Shown here: one piece after another, positions 26,067-39,460 of the stretch
Layout: each line of letters opens with the position of its first letter
Position numbering within the stretch: the first letter of the stretch is position 1
DNA from: Blepharisma stoltei
Taxonomy: Eukaryota > Ciliophora > Heterotrichea > Heterotrichida > Blepharismidae
Direction: 5' to 3'
Length of the DNA: 64,000 nucleotides
Assembly (NCBI GenBank): GCA_914767885.1
Contig: CAJZBQ010000056.1
Location: 1-64,000 of the forward strand
The notes under the pieces: model-generated
Told to the model about the DNA's origin: nothing
The model's database searches: none
The model's input: only the letters and a program-made list of their open reading frames with translations
Translations under genes and position numbers: made by a program

Positions 26067-26599
26067 CTCCCCCCCCATCCTTGATCGAACGACTCGCCAT
26101 CGTTCGATCAAGGATGGAGGTTAAAAAAATGTTTTTTTGGGAAAAAAATTTATATATAAAATAAAAAATATATTTTTTATTTACTTTTAAATAAGAGGGT
26201 TAAGAGTATTTAATAATTATTTTTACAGCAAAAATTGTATTAATTTCATAAAAATACCAATTTTTAATATTTTGATTTATTAGTTACCCTTATAAAATTT
26301 TAATTTGTTTCCTTATTGAATTAAAATTTTTTTTTTTAAATTTTAAAGAATCTCTATTTTTAGATTATTGGGTTGATGGCTAAATCACTTTGGATGGTTG
26401 ATTTCGTAGCTTTCTGTCGTCTCAAAGCTCTGAAAACAACTTCATTATGTACATCTTCCCAAGCTTTTGATAACTAATATATTTTTATATGTTAAAATTT
26501 GCATGATATGAAAATCGTTCGATCAAGGATGGGGATTAATTTTCCCAATTTTTAGGAATTTTTACAGTCAATCGTTCGATCAAGGATGGGGGGGGGGAG
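26067..26599. mobile_element. MITE family B, copy 1
   Basis: Starts CTCCCCCCCCATCCTTGATC, ends with the inverse, TTA on both sides. The left end folds with an immediate inverted copy (to 26121); the right end has a second copy 60-70 bp inside (26516-26535). A 110-bp core at about 26370-26485 (gttgatggctaaatcac...) is conserved in copy 2. No ORF. Confidence 0.88.
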
Positions 26600-26857
26600 T
26601 TAGTAAAAATAAAATTAAAATTATTGTGCTCAAATTATATTTTTTAAACACTTTTTAAAAACATATTAAAGGCGAAAATACTAATTTTTTATATAAAATT
26701 AATTTTACTTAATGCAATGGAAAAAGAGCAATTAAAATGATATTTAAGCGGCTTTCACACTGAATCGAATAATTATTTAATATTTCTCCATAAAATTAAA
26801 TTAAAATCAAAAGTATTGTGTTCAATTATTAATTTTTAAATCTTAAAAATTTTCTTT

Positions 26858-27140
26858 TATCCCTCCGTGAGTGATCGGAGAAAAAATTTTGTTTAATCAG
26901 GGGGATTATTTTTTTTTTTTAAAATTATTGTAAATTTTTTTTCGAAGTTTAAAAAATCTATGTTCGAAATAATTTTAAACTAATATTAATTTAATTTGTA
27001 AAATTTATATGTGTTAAAATGCAAGTTGTTTAAAATTAAACAGAATTGGCTCGAGATTTCATTATAATAATTATTATTACTTATATATTAAAATAATTTT
27101 TCTTAAATATTTTTGTTTCTTAGAGTGGATTTAGAGAAAT
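26858..27140. mobile_element. Decayed family A MITE
   Basis: Recognisable by ccctccgtgagtgatcgg at the left end, the family A core (agaattggctcgagatttcattat) at 27043 and tttcttagagtgga at the right. Ends too degraded to define exactly. Confidence 0.5.
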
Positions 27141-27537
27141 TTTTATATTTTTAAAAAAAAATAAGTTTGCACAAGATTTTGTTTCAAAATAAAGGGGAGA
27201 GGAATAAATATCCATCTAATAATCTGATCTAATCTAATTAATTATTAGAAGAAATAAAGCTTAAAACCAATATAGAACCATGAAAAATAGCATTTTAATA
27301 CAGTCAAATGTATAAATAAAAGACAATAATTAATAAATTTATAAAAATTTGCATTTTATTATGTTATTTATTATTTATTTTAATTTCTGTATGGAATAAT
27401 TGCTTTTAAAGAATTTATTTTACTATCAATAAGATATAATTTCACTATAATAGACATGCATAATTTTCCATATACAAAAAAGAGAATTGAAAATTTTTCA
27501 TTAATAAATTTTTAAGTCTTACTTTAATTCAATAAAA

Positions 27538-29106
27538 ATGGGAATTATTTATTTGATTTTTTATTTTTCTGTTTTAATTTCAGCTTGTGCATCAACACAA
27601 TTTGATGAGAACAAAAACATTTTTAAAAATTCTTCTGAGGCTTCAGGCTTTCTCTCAAAGTCTTCAAGCTTAGTGCAAAACTACGAAAAACTAATTTTTG
27701 AGCAAATTGATTTTGAAAAATCAAGCAGAAACTTAAATGTCACAAATACTACAGACTCTCCTAAATGAATTGATACAAAAGGTACCAGCCCTGCTCAAGC
27801 GTATATATGTATTGCAACTCTCATTATTTACGGGTTTTTATTAATTCTTAGTTGAAAAAAAGATAAAAAAGAAGCAAAGGAAGAAAGTGAACTCATAATT
27901 AAAAAGAAAGGAACCCCAATTAAGCTGGAAGTAACCAAAAAATATATAGAAAATACTAAAGAGTTTAGGAGCTTTTCTATAATTTTTGAAGACAAGAATA
28001 AACTTATGGAAAAAAAAATATTCGATTTAGGAGAAACAGAAAGAGAGAATAGCCAAGAAAATGAAAATAAAGAGAGTGAAACAAATTACGAGAGAAAAAT
28101 AGAGAATGCATCGAATAATTCTAATATAAAGGTTGACAAGTCTGATTACAAGGAAAATGATCAAGAAATAATTTATGAAAACGAAAATATTGAAGAAAAA
28201 AGCAATGAAAACTTAAATGATCCTCAAAATAAAGAAAACTTAGGAAGAAATCTTGACACTCAAAATCAAAATGAAATGAATGAAGACATAGAAGGCAATG
28301 TTAGCCTTTCTTTTCTAGCGCCTGATGAAGTTTATATTTACAAGCAAGAAACCAAAAAGGATGAAAAGCTTACATATTCTCTTTTTCTTACCAAAAAGTC
28401 TGAAGATAAGCCTAAAACTTCATGAAAAGTCAAAGTAAAAAAACATCATAGTCTTTTATCTATTTTTTATTATAAAAATCCTAGAAGAACAAGGCTGTTT
28501 TTTGTTACCCTATACACTTTAGTTCTGATAGGACAAATGCTTTTTATAGGTTTATTCTATCTGAACACTCACACTTCCACTGTAAAAACTGTCAAAGATA
28601 CTAACACTTCTGATCAAAAAAAGAAGCCTAAAACCCTCGATTATGGAGCTGATGACTTTTTCATAATGCTTTTTTGCGTTTTTGTGATGCTTGTTATTAT
28701 GATTATTATTGACTTGATGTGTCTAGAAAGAGAAATTAAAGAAAATATGAGCGCAGATTATTCTAATAAAATTAGAAAAACAAATTTTAGATGAAGAATT
28801 GCTGGTTTAGTAATTTGCTGAGGATTAATCGGCTTATTTTGCTGGGTTATTATACAGCTCTGTAATGATTATGAAAAAAGTATAAGCATGGTGTGGCTGA
28901 CCAGCACACTTATAAGCTATGCAATTAAGATCTGTATTTTTTCTTTTTTTGAAAATGATCTTGTGGCTTGGTTGGCTTCACTTCCTGAGAAACTTAGAAA
29001 ATATTTTGAAAGAAAGCATGAAATGGAAGATCAGGAAATTGATGATAATAACGAAGCAGTAAAAGATAAGAAAAAGTATAATGAGCAAGTTGAAGAGATA
29101 GCATAA
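27538..29106 (+). CDS. Polycystin-like multi-pass membrane protein
   Basis: 522 codons with several in-frame UGA (Trp), no IES or intron. N-terminal signal peptide (MGIIYLIFYFSVLISACAS), then a membrane segment around residues 90-107, a long acidic Glu/Asn/Lys-rich loop, and a membrane cluster: RRTRLFFVTLYTLVLIGQM (about 320-345), FIMLFCVFVMLVIMIIIDLM (about 380-400), a segment near 425-445 and another near 455-475. The pattern of a basic P-R-R-x-R followed by a helix ending in G-L-F-Y-L resembles the membrane part of polycystin-1-type proteins of ciliates. No ion-pore or GPS motif can be seen, so the assignment is by pattern only. Located at the plasma or ciliary membrane if correct. Tandem with the OSCA-type channel gene 378 bp downstream, same strand. 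Confidence 0.6.
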
Positions 29107-29483
29107 TAAAGAAAATAATAATGAAGCTAATTTATAACACAGTCTGTTTGTATTCAATAGGATTTATATGGGAGGTCAAATATATTTTAATCTAAAGAAA
29201 TATTATCGTGGAGAAAATTTATATTTTTGAAATTATGAATCTATAAAAATATATTTTATCTCTAAAGTAAAATGATTATTAAGTTTATATAAATATATTT
29301 TTCTGTCTAAATACTTAAACCAAAACATTCTTAACTATTATACCTTTATATTTTTCTTAAAACAACTCTCTAAATCTAAATACTTAAATCATTTTTATAT
29401 TTAATTCTTTTTACCTATAATTCACTTTCTTCCTTCCAAACCCCCACCCAGCTCTCTTAAAAAACGCCTACTTCGCAATAATA
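29107..29483. other. Intergenic, AT-rich
   Basis: Spacer between two + strand genes. AT-rich with no ORF or repeat; a pyrimidine-rich stretch (29400-29460) precedes the next start codon. Confidence 0.7.
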
Positions 29484-32417
29484 ATGGAATCCAGCTTATA
29501 TGCTCTTTTGTTAGCAATTTTTATCGACACAATCCTTTTCTCTATTTTCTTTGGTTTCTTTGTAGTGTATCGAAGACTCAGAAGTCGCCCTCTTGAAGTT
29601 GATATCGAAGACATCGAAATAAAAGAGCCTTATATAAACGAATCTCGATATGATGTTTTAGATATTTTTCGGATTGTTAAGAACATGCAAGATATGGACT
29701 TTTTCAAAAGCCTAGGAGAGTGAGGATATCTTTACTTAGTCCTCCATCGGTATATGCAGCAAATTTTTTATTCAAATTTGATTATAGGCGTTGGAGTCTT
29801 GGGAATTATTTATGCATGTGGGACTTCTGAAGTAGATGGAGGGTTAGATTATGTAAGCATTGAGCATGTTATTGATGACGATTATATGCTCATTGCTCCT
29901 GCGTTTTGTATATTTATTTTCTCATTTGTGATTTATTATACAAATAATAATAAATTATTAAATAAATTGAAAAATTTTAATTTTATGAGAAATATAGCTT
30001 GTGGAGTATATTACATTTATAGCTTTTACCAACAGACCCTTAAGTCAGATTTTTCAACTATCGCAAATTTGCCACAAGAATACACTGTTTATATGACAAA
30101 TATTCCGAAAGACTACCCGCCTGACCAATTATCGGAAAAACTTTTTGTATGGTTTCGAGAAAATTATGGAAAAGGGGTTAGACATGTATATGTTGTCCCT
30201 AATTATTTTAATGCTTACGAGCTGTTTTTAGAATATGATGAATTAGCTAAAAATTTGAAATTTTACCTTCATGAGCTGGAAACCAAACAAATTCGACCAA
30301 GAATATGGGTTTTTGATAAATGCCCCAAAAAAGTATAGAGGTTTCCTCTATATAGCGCTAAAAGCGCAGACATTTTCCCAGGAGCTTTCCAAGTTCGTCG
30401 GACCAAATCGCTTTTTGGTCCGACCAAGGCATTGATTTGGTGCAACCTACCGATAAATTCCGATCAGAATTTATCGGCCTTACAGCGCCAAACATAGGAA
30501 ACTTCTATATGCTTTTTCCTTTGTTTTGTCCTGGGACATATTTTTTAAATTTCTGATAGAAAATCAAGGCAAAATGGTATAGATGCTATTGATTACACAA
30601 GAGACAGAATGACAAAACTATATGAAGGAATAGAAGACGCCAAAGCAAAGGGAAAAGGGATCAACTGTGGAGCATGCTTTGTAGTCTGTGGAAATAAAGC
30701 TTTAGCAAGAGAATTGTCAGAGCCTTATATTGCCAGAAATGAAGAACTGCACAGCGAAAAATGGAAAAAAAGAATGGCCCCAGCTCCTTCTGACATTAAA
30801 TGGGAAAACATTGGTTTAACAGCTGCTGACACTTTTTTACAGCGACTATTTTATAATACTTTATTTATTGTTTTATTCCTTGGCATTTTTACAGAAACTG
30901 CTATTGAAAGATATACAGACGCATTACTTGAGTCTTTTAGTGCTCCAGACTGGCTGAACGATATTTTGATCCTTTATATCCCTTCCCTTTTATTACTTTT
31001 CTATCAGCAGGTCATTTTACCTGAAATTGTGGATTTTTTGATTTATCTTGAAAAACATGACAATAACGCTGAAGCCACTTCAAGTGCGTTCAGAAAATAT
31101 TCCTATCACAATTAAATCTATTTATTTTTAATTATTATAATTATATTCAATTAGTATCCGTATATTTATTTTATTTAATTTTTTACGTTTTCTTTTACCC
31201 ACTTTTAGGACTTGAAATTTGGGAAATTTTTGAAGTCATTTTTGATGTTGACAAAAACTGAAATGACGTGTTTGCTGATGGGATTTTAGATGCAGGAGAA
31301 TTTTTTATTATTTTTATGGTCCACCAAGCGTTTATTAAAAATGGGCTTGATTTATTAGTCCTTGCGAAGTATGCTAAAGTAAAAGCAAGGATGATCTTAG
31401 CTACCACATCTATTGAAAGTGCCCTGGCATATCAAGCTGACGATTTCAGGTTTCCTTTTGAGTTCGCTGTAACATTGAATACTTATATAATCGCTGCCAC
31501 TCTTTCTATTGTGTATCCTTTTATTTTGCTCCCAGCAGCACTGTTTTTCTTTATGAGGGTAATTGTTACTTAGTATATTGTCCATAAGCATAAACATTAG
31601 TTAGGCTTATAGAAAAGTCTACTGTATCTCCTGAATGACTACCTCTGCCCATAACACTTCCCCGCCTGCTTGCCAATTTCTTTTGTGACATCGTAAAGGT
31701 TGCTCCTACTGGACGAAGGCCTACAATTATTGCCAGTAGTTGGATGAGTCGTATTGCCGCAATGCACAAAGCAAAGGTCCCCTATCTTCTGGTTGACTCT
31801 GGGTTAATAGAAATCCGAAGCCCACGGTGTAAATTCTGGTTCTCGCTAGGGAAAAGTCCTGATTGTTCTGGCAATTAGATGCTGGCCTCACTGATTACTT
31901 TTGTAACGTTCAGCTCCATTTCCCTCTCGGACAAAACCTTTATCTTGAAGAAAGCATGCGGCTGGCTACCCAATATTCCCGGATGCCATCAAGGTCCCTG
32001 CCCCTATTAAACATAGGACCAGCTACAATTGGTCCGCCGCTCCATTTTAATTTATACATTCTCCATAAGCATAATTTATTATGCGTATTTTTTGTCAATA
32101 AAAGCTCATCAGCGATTTCTGTGCTATTTTTGGTACTAGTTGGACTATCAATTTCTGCATATTTTATGCAGATTTCGACAGCAAGCACAATGTATAAAAA
32201 TAATAAAGACGGGTATTTGATTTTTAACGCTTTTATGAATTGTTTCACAGTTGTTCTATTTATAGCCTTAGCCTTTGTGTTTTACTCGCTGGCTGGGAAA
32301 GGAAGATCAAAGAGCTACAAAGAGGAGGAAGAAGAAAAAATTCTGATTAAAGTGGATCCAAGGCTATATGAGCATCCACTGGATACAGCTATTTTGGAAG
32401 ATCATCGAATTGAATAA
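29484..32417 (+). CDS. OSCA/TMEM63-family (DUF221) mechanosensitive cation channel
   Basis: After removing three IESs, 706 residues. N-terminal membrane helix (ALLLAIFIDTILFSIFFGFFV), two further helices near residues 90-160, a cytoplasmic domain with YTVYMTNIPKDYPP and the region containing NCGACFVVC, then WENIGLTAADTFLQRLFYN and at least six hydrophobic helices. The segment LPEIVDFLIYLEKH... / YQADDFRFPFEFAVTLNTY...YPFILLPAALFFFMRVIV is characteristic of the DUF221 pore region. The family comprises stretch- or osmotically gated calcium-permeable channels; contractile or mechanosensory behaviour of a heterotrich would be a plausible setting (inference). UGA is used for Trp (LGEWGYL, KNWNDV). 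Stop TAA at 32415-32417. Confidence 0.88.
30334..30579. other. IES in OSCA gene (246 bp)
   Basis: TA-bounded (TATA at the left gives a one-step ambiguity). Removal joins FDKCPKKV to DAIDYTRDRMTKL. Starts with a 178-bp palindromic element: tatagaggtttcct at 30334 is inverted at about 30497-30510 (aggaaacttctata), with an inner palindrome of gataaattcYgatc. Confidence 0.83.
31113..31195. other. IES in OSCA gene (83 bp)
   Basis: TA-bounded, very AT-rich; removal joins FRKYSYHN to YPLLGLEIWEIF in frame. Confidence 0.88.
31571..32054. other. IES in OSCA gene (484 bp)
   Basis: TA-bounded. Removal joins FFMRVIVT to YILHKHNLLCVFFVNK. GC-richer interior without a convincing gene. A 20-bp near-perfect direct repeat (tatattgtccataagcataa at 31574, tacattctccataagcataa at 32055) sits at the two ends, reminiscent of a target-site duplication. 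Confidence 0.85.
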
Positions 32418-32702
32418 TAATTAATAATTACATGATACATTCTTATTTTAAACTAAAAATCTTCTTCATCGCCTTCGCTGTCATCGTTTGGACCACTGGA
32501 AGAAGCCCTATGATTAGGTACTCTAACTCCCTATATTAGACTGCCTATTTTTTAATTTTTTAATAAATATTTTAACGAAATATTATTATTAAAATTATAA
32601 AAACGATAATAGCACCTATCTTCTAAGTTTTCACCATTTTCTCCGCTACAAAATTTTCATATTGATCTTCATATTTTCTTTTATAATTTAAATTATTTCA
32701 TT

Positions 32703-34510
<1,808 letters not shown>

Positions 34511-34784
34511 TTATTTTGTGATAGGAAGTGATTAGTTTGATTATAAGTTGCTGAACATCAATTTAACCTTATTATTCTTTTGGCTTTTTTGAATTTTATT
34601 AATATAATGGATATGCAGTCATAATCTTTAAGATATCCCATATGCCTAATTGTGAAAAATAATATTTTATTTTTGAGAGAATTTAACATTCAGTATCCTC
34701 CTCTTTATCTACTTATTTTCATAATTTCCAAACTATTTATGATTACTAAAAATTTTGTATTTTTTGAAGTTATGCTGATTATTA

Positions 34785-34954
34785 CCTACCCTCCTCTGCA
34801 GATAAGCAAAAAAATTTTGATCACTCACAAAGAGGGGGTCGTTTTTTTTTTTAAAACTTTTAGATTTAAAAAATCTCAGTTCGCTATTTATATTAAAAGA
34901 TTTTTGTTCTCATAGAATTCTCTCCCCAAAAATAGGTGTTTCACCTCGGTGGAG
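34785..34954. mobile_element. Decayed family A MITE in the USP7 5' flank
   Basis: Degenerate ends (cctaccctcctctg ... cctcggtggag) flanked by TTA, with internal gatcactcacaaagaggggg. Ends 13 bp before the USP7 ATG, so it must contribute to, or be removed from, the promoter region. The rest of the 34511-34967 gap is AT-rich. Confidence 0.6.
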
Positions 34955-34967
34955 TTAAATAATACTA

Positions 34968-37900
34968 ATGTCTTCTTATCCAGCCATTTCAGTTGGCACA
35001 TCCAGCTACTCCACCAGCGCATACTCTGCATATGAAAAACAAGAGTATGTAGGGCTTTCTAATCAAGGTGCAACTTGCTATATGAATTCTCTATTGCAAA
35101 CTCTCTACATGACTCCTGAGTTTCGTCGAGAAATTTATCGATGGAGATACGACCTTCAAAAGCATGGCGAAGAACAAGACTGCATTCCAATCCAGCTGCA
35201 AATTTTATTTGGAAAGCTACAGCTGTCAGACCAAAGCTATGTTGACACTACTGGGCTTACAAAAAGTTTCCAATGGGATATCAGGGAGAGTTTTCAACAG
35301 CATGATGTACAAGAATTTTTATTTTTTTAGAAAAATTATTTGAATTATTTTAAAAAATAAAAATATAAAAAAAAAATTTTTACCGAATTTTGCCGTGTTC
35401 TTTTTGACGCAATTGAGCAAAGCGTTGAAAACACTGAACAAGCAAACGTGATTAAGCAGCTTTATGAAGGGACTTATGTTGATTATGTAAAGTGCTTAAA
35501 ATGTTTACGAGAAAGCTCAAGAGAAGACAAATTTTTAGACCTAAGTTTGACTGTGCGTAACGAATTTGACAAAATTTATAACGATTCTGTAGAAAAAGCT
35601 TTATTTCCCTCCATGGAAAATTAAAAACATTGGAAAAATCCCTAATTTTTTGGAAAAAAACTTCAATCGAGAATTTATTTAAATAAATATATAAGTGATA
35701 ATTAGTATAATGAAATCTCTACCTAATCTGAGGAATTTTAAACAGCATAAATTTCAGGTTATACTTTCATTTTTTGGGATAGAATTTCAAAAAAAATAAC
35801 TCCTCTCTAAAGCAAGCAAAATTTTTTAACCGCTCAAGAGGGAATGCTAGGAAATTATATTAGGCCTGAAGAACTGTCAGGAGATAATCAGTATTTTTGT
35901 GAGCATTGTGGGCATAAGCAAGATGCCTTAAAAGGATTAAAATTCAAAGAGTTGCCTTATATTTTACTTTTACAGTTAAAGCGCTTTGATTTAGATCTAG
36001 ACACAATGCAAAGAATCAAATTGAACGACGAGGTCAAATTTCCCCAAGTTTTAAATATGAACCCCTTCGTCCGAGGCTCCAACGTCCACGTCCCTACCAC
36101 TTTCACTGAAAAAGTCCAAGAAAAGCCTGAAGAAGAGCCACAATACGTCGAAATTAAGCCAGAAAACATTGACAAGCTAAAGCTCCAGCATATAAAAAAC
36201 ACAACTTACGATATCATCAGCGAAGACGACGATAAAAACTCATTGAAGCTTGACCATGTTGCTAAAAGAAAACACATAGAAAAAAGAGCTGAAATAAAAA
36301 AACAGGAAAGGGCCAAGCTAATACATCAGTATCGTCAAGAAGGCGAAAACGTATATGAATTATACCTTGGCAAATCGGCCTAGAAATACTATTATTTATA
36401 TTAAAAATACATATAAATATGCTGAAAAAGCATATATTCAATTATGATTCATTCTGGGTCTGCCTTAGGCGGCCACTACTACGCTTATATAAGATCCTTT
36501 GAAAATGATCGCTGGTACAATTTCAACGACTCCAATGTAAAAGAAATTGATGAAAAAGACATAGAAAAAGTATTTGGTGGTATCAGTAAAATTGGGTATT
36601 TCGGAGGGACTTATTCGTCGACTGCTTATTTACTTATGTATAGAAGGGTCGATGAAGCCAGAAATGTCATTAAAGTAGAAGACGCAGAGGTTCCTTCTTA
36701 TGTGCTAGAAGAGCTTGAAAAAGAAAAAGAGCGTGAACTTCAAGAATCCATGGACAGGGCTGAAAAATTAAAAAGCATGCGCTTACGCATTTTTCACAAA
36801 AATTCCGAAAAATGCGTAGAAGTCAAAAAAGATGCAACTATGCTTGAATTAAAGCTAAAAGCGATGGAAGAATTTGGGATAAAAGATGAGCCAGAAGACG
36901 TGAGAATCAGAGGGTATAGCCAATATTATGACACTTTTCAAGAATTGTTCAATGAGACAAAAACTTTAGAAGTCCTAGGACTTTACAGTCAAAGAGTCCT
37001 TGCTTTAGAAATAAAAAACCATGGGGAAGAATTTGAAGCTTATGACCCATTTAAGCTTACAGTCAAAATAAACCTATGAAAAGAGACCTGTGCTGATCCA
37101 GAAATTTCTTTTGAAGACAAGACCAATAACCCAGTAAAAATCCAAATTGACAAGCGAGACACTGTCAGAAAAATGATGGAGACGTTCGAAAAAAAATTTA
37201 ATATCCCTGTAGACAGGCAAAAATTATTAAAAAAAGGCTATATTGGGTCGTCAACAATGCCAGAAATTCTGTCCCAAAGAGCCTTTATGGACCAGTCTTT
37301 GACATATGCAAGGATTTTTGAAGGGACTGTTATGTATCTAGAAGACATGGAAAATCCTGCAAATAAAGGCAAATGGCAGCTTCTGCTTGACGAGGAGGCC
37401 AGCAAGTTTATGATCAAGTTTAACAACCCAGATTTAGCTGCGAATTCATATGGGCAATACGAATTTAAGGATTATGTGGTTCTGCACTCAAATAAAACTG
37501 TTGGGGAGCTTAAAGCGCTGATTTCTAGCAAGCTTGGGATCCCTGAATCACAGTTTATAATGAAACGTAGCAGCAAATATGGCTCAGAAATGAAGGATTT
37601 GTCTATTAAACTATCACAAGCAAATTTAGTACAAAATAGCTTGGTATTTATAGAGCGTGGCGTTCCCAGTAAACAAGACGAACTGAGGCTTGTGTTTAAT
37701 CTTGCAATACCTCCTAAAGAAAAAGATGGAGATGGGGCGATATTTTCTTATATTGAGCTTTTTGAGCTTCCTGTACAAGTTGATACAAAAATATCTGAAT
37801 TGAAATCATTGGTTTGCCAGGAGATGAATACTATGTATCCATCAATGGAAATCCAGCCTAAACTTATGAGACTTCGTGATAAACATTATGATAAGCTATC

Positions 37901-38923
37901 AACAGTTTTTTATGATAATGAGTCATTAAAATCTTATATAGTTTTTATATGATTAGTCTGCCTGCGTTATTATTTTTCTTTGACTCCTTTTTAAATTTGG
38001 CAAAATGTTGGTAAAATTTCCAATTTTGGGTACTTTAAACTCCTTTTAGATATGAACAAAATTTAGGAAAATTTTACAGGTAAAAATTCTAGTTTTAATA
38101 AATTAGTTTCGACATAATTTTATGGAAAAATAAAAGAAGAATATTATTTAAACAATTTTCACGCTAAATTGATAATTTTTTTGAATTAATTCTCAGTAAA
38201 AATAAAGTAAAATTAAAAGATATTGTGCTCAATTATATTTTATTAATTTTTAAAAACAAATTGAACCCCCTTTTAATTAGGACAGGGTTTTTGTTCTAAC
38301 TTTAAGAGCTAGGGAGAGAAGATTATTGGCGGACTATTTATATACATAAGATATACCATATTTTCGAAAAGAAAAGCATCGGCGTACAACTATTGACTAC
38401 CCCAGACCCAGAATTCAACATGCATGACCTAATTGTAGCTGTAAGAAAATGGACCCCAAGCACATGGGAATTATCACCACCTGAAGAAATTGTTGCCAAT
38501 AAGCTGTGAAAAATCCAAGACCTCGGTTCAAAATTAAGCAAACATTACGATATCCCTGTCGCCAATGTCGAAATCGCCAGAATTTCTTACACTGCAAATT
38601 TCGTCAGAAGTGACCTAAAAACTGAAATTTTCACAAAATCTCACAATAATTACCATTATTTGTCAAGCCAGCCTTGATATTTATCTGCTGATGGGATGCT
38701 GTTTATGTAATTTTTATTTAGTGTAAAAGATTCAGCTGAAGAAGTTAGAGATATGACAGCAGAAGAAAAGAGAAAATTCGCGAGTAAAAGCAACTATGGG
38801 TATTATAGCAGCTGGAAATACGAGCCGCAGAAGGAAAAAAGTGTAAAAATCACTGTGAAAAAGAAGAAAAATAATGATGAAGCTTCAAAAGAAGAAGAAA
38901 CAACTGATGAAATTGTTAGTTAA
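34968..38923 (+). CDS. USP7/UBP15-type ubiquitin carboxyl-terminal hydrolase
   Basis: 1,048 residues after removing four IESs and one 15-nt intron. Catalytic Cys box YVGLSNQGATCYMNSLLQTL starts near residue 28; QQHDVQEF follows; the His box GSALGGHYYAYIRS and DRWYNFND complete the peptidase C19 core. The long C-terminus carries the tandem ubiquitin-like domains of USP7 (LRIFHKNSEKCVEVKKDATM, VAVRKWTPSTWELSPPEEIV) and ends with KSVKITVKKKK. The N-terminal TRAF/MATH domain of animal USP7 is absent: the core begins almost at once. A family-specific acidic insertion (residues about 265-330) separates the two halves. Removes ubiquitin from substrate proteins, nucleus/cytoplasm. Two genes away, convergent arrangement does not apply; HSF follows on the same strand. 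Confidence 0.92.
35313..35384. other. IES-like insertion in USP7 without TA ends (72 bp)
   Basis: AT-rich insert between two GAATTTT heptamers (35313-35319, 35385-35391). Removing one repeat unit gives HDVQEFCRVLFDA, exactly the family sequence. No TA pair gives the correct frame, so the boundary rule differs here or one base is wrong. Confidence 0.75.
35602..35847. mobile_element. IES in USP7 = decayed family A MITE (246 bp)
   Basis: TA-bounded; removal joins NDSVEKAL to GNYIRPEELSG. Interior ttggaaaaatccctaatttt and cgctcaagagggaatgc match the right part of family A elements, inverted. Confidence 0.85.
36363..36434. other. IES in USP7 (72 bp)
   Basis: TA-bounded; removal joins GENVYELY to SIMIHSGSALGGHYY, the His-box context of C19 peptidases. 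Confidence 0.92.
37939..38342. other. IES in USP7 (404 bp)
   Basis: Bounded by TATA on both sides; removal joins NESLKSYI to HKIYHIFEKKSIG in frame. AT-rich, with cccccttttaattagga near its right end. One-step ambiguity within the TATA. Confidence 0.8.
38707..38721 (+). other. 15-nt spliceosomal intron in USP7
   Basis: GTAATTTTTATTTAG. Splicing changes a premature stop into MLFIVKDSAEEV, matching the USP7 C-terminal domain. The length is the hallmark of heterotrich introns. Confidence 0.92.
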
Positions 38924-39460
38924 TTCAAAATAACTTACTATGCTTTAAGTAATGTGTTTAAAATATTATATTTTGTCCTAAAGTCGATTTTCTACTGTAA
39001 ATTTTTTCAAGATGGATATTAAAAAATAGGTTTAAAAATGTCGCTTTGAAATTTAAATAAATTTCACGTTATGATTCCACTTGCACAATAAAGAAAAGAA
39101 ACAAAGATTTTTATTTAATTTTGCTTTTAATCTTTTGGAATAAAATTTCTTAAACTTGAAAATTTCTGGTGGTGACATATGCTACTGTTTCACCAAATTA
39201 ACCCACCATAAAAAAGAACTTAATTGAGGTTAAAGAAACTGAAAAATAATGTATTAGTGTTATAAGAGCCAGGTGAAGAAAAATAGTAAGCTTTATTATA
39301 TTTTTTATAGAAAATTAAAAAATACTTATTTTTACTGGTTGGTATAGCTGTGCGAATAGGCATATTTAATAATTAGAAAAATTTATTCATAATTAGAAAA
39401 ACTTTAGGTTCACTGGTTTAAATATCTACGGCAACAACATTTTTTATATAATAATTATAG
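38924..39460. other. Intergenic, AT-rich
   Basis: Spacer between USP7 and HSF on the same strand. No ORF or repeat recognised; the sequence holds the HSF promoter but no heat-shock-element array (nGAAn inverted triplets) is obvious. Confidence 0.65.

Larger units (their letters stand above)
25321..27537. other. MITE-rich intergenic spacer
   Basis: Divergent promoters of GH31 (-) and the polycystin-like gene (+). Holds a short tandem array aaaaagt (25526-25555), a GC-rich patch at 25562-25800 open in several frames but without a recognisable protein, family B MITE 1, a decayed family A-like element (about 26858-27140), and otherwise AT-rich DNA. Confidence 0.7.

Noticed and set aside
31940-32248. 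- strand ORF of 102 codons
   Set aside because: Antisense of the OSCA gene's last exon and its IES; no homology.
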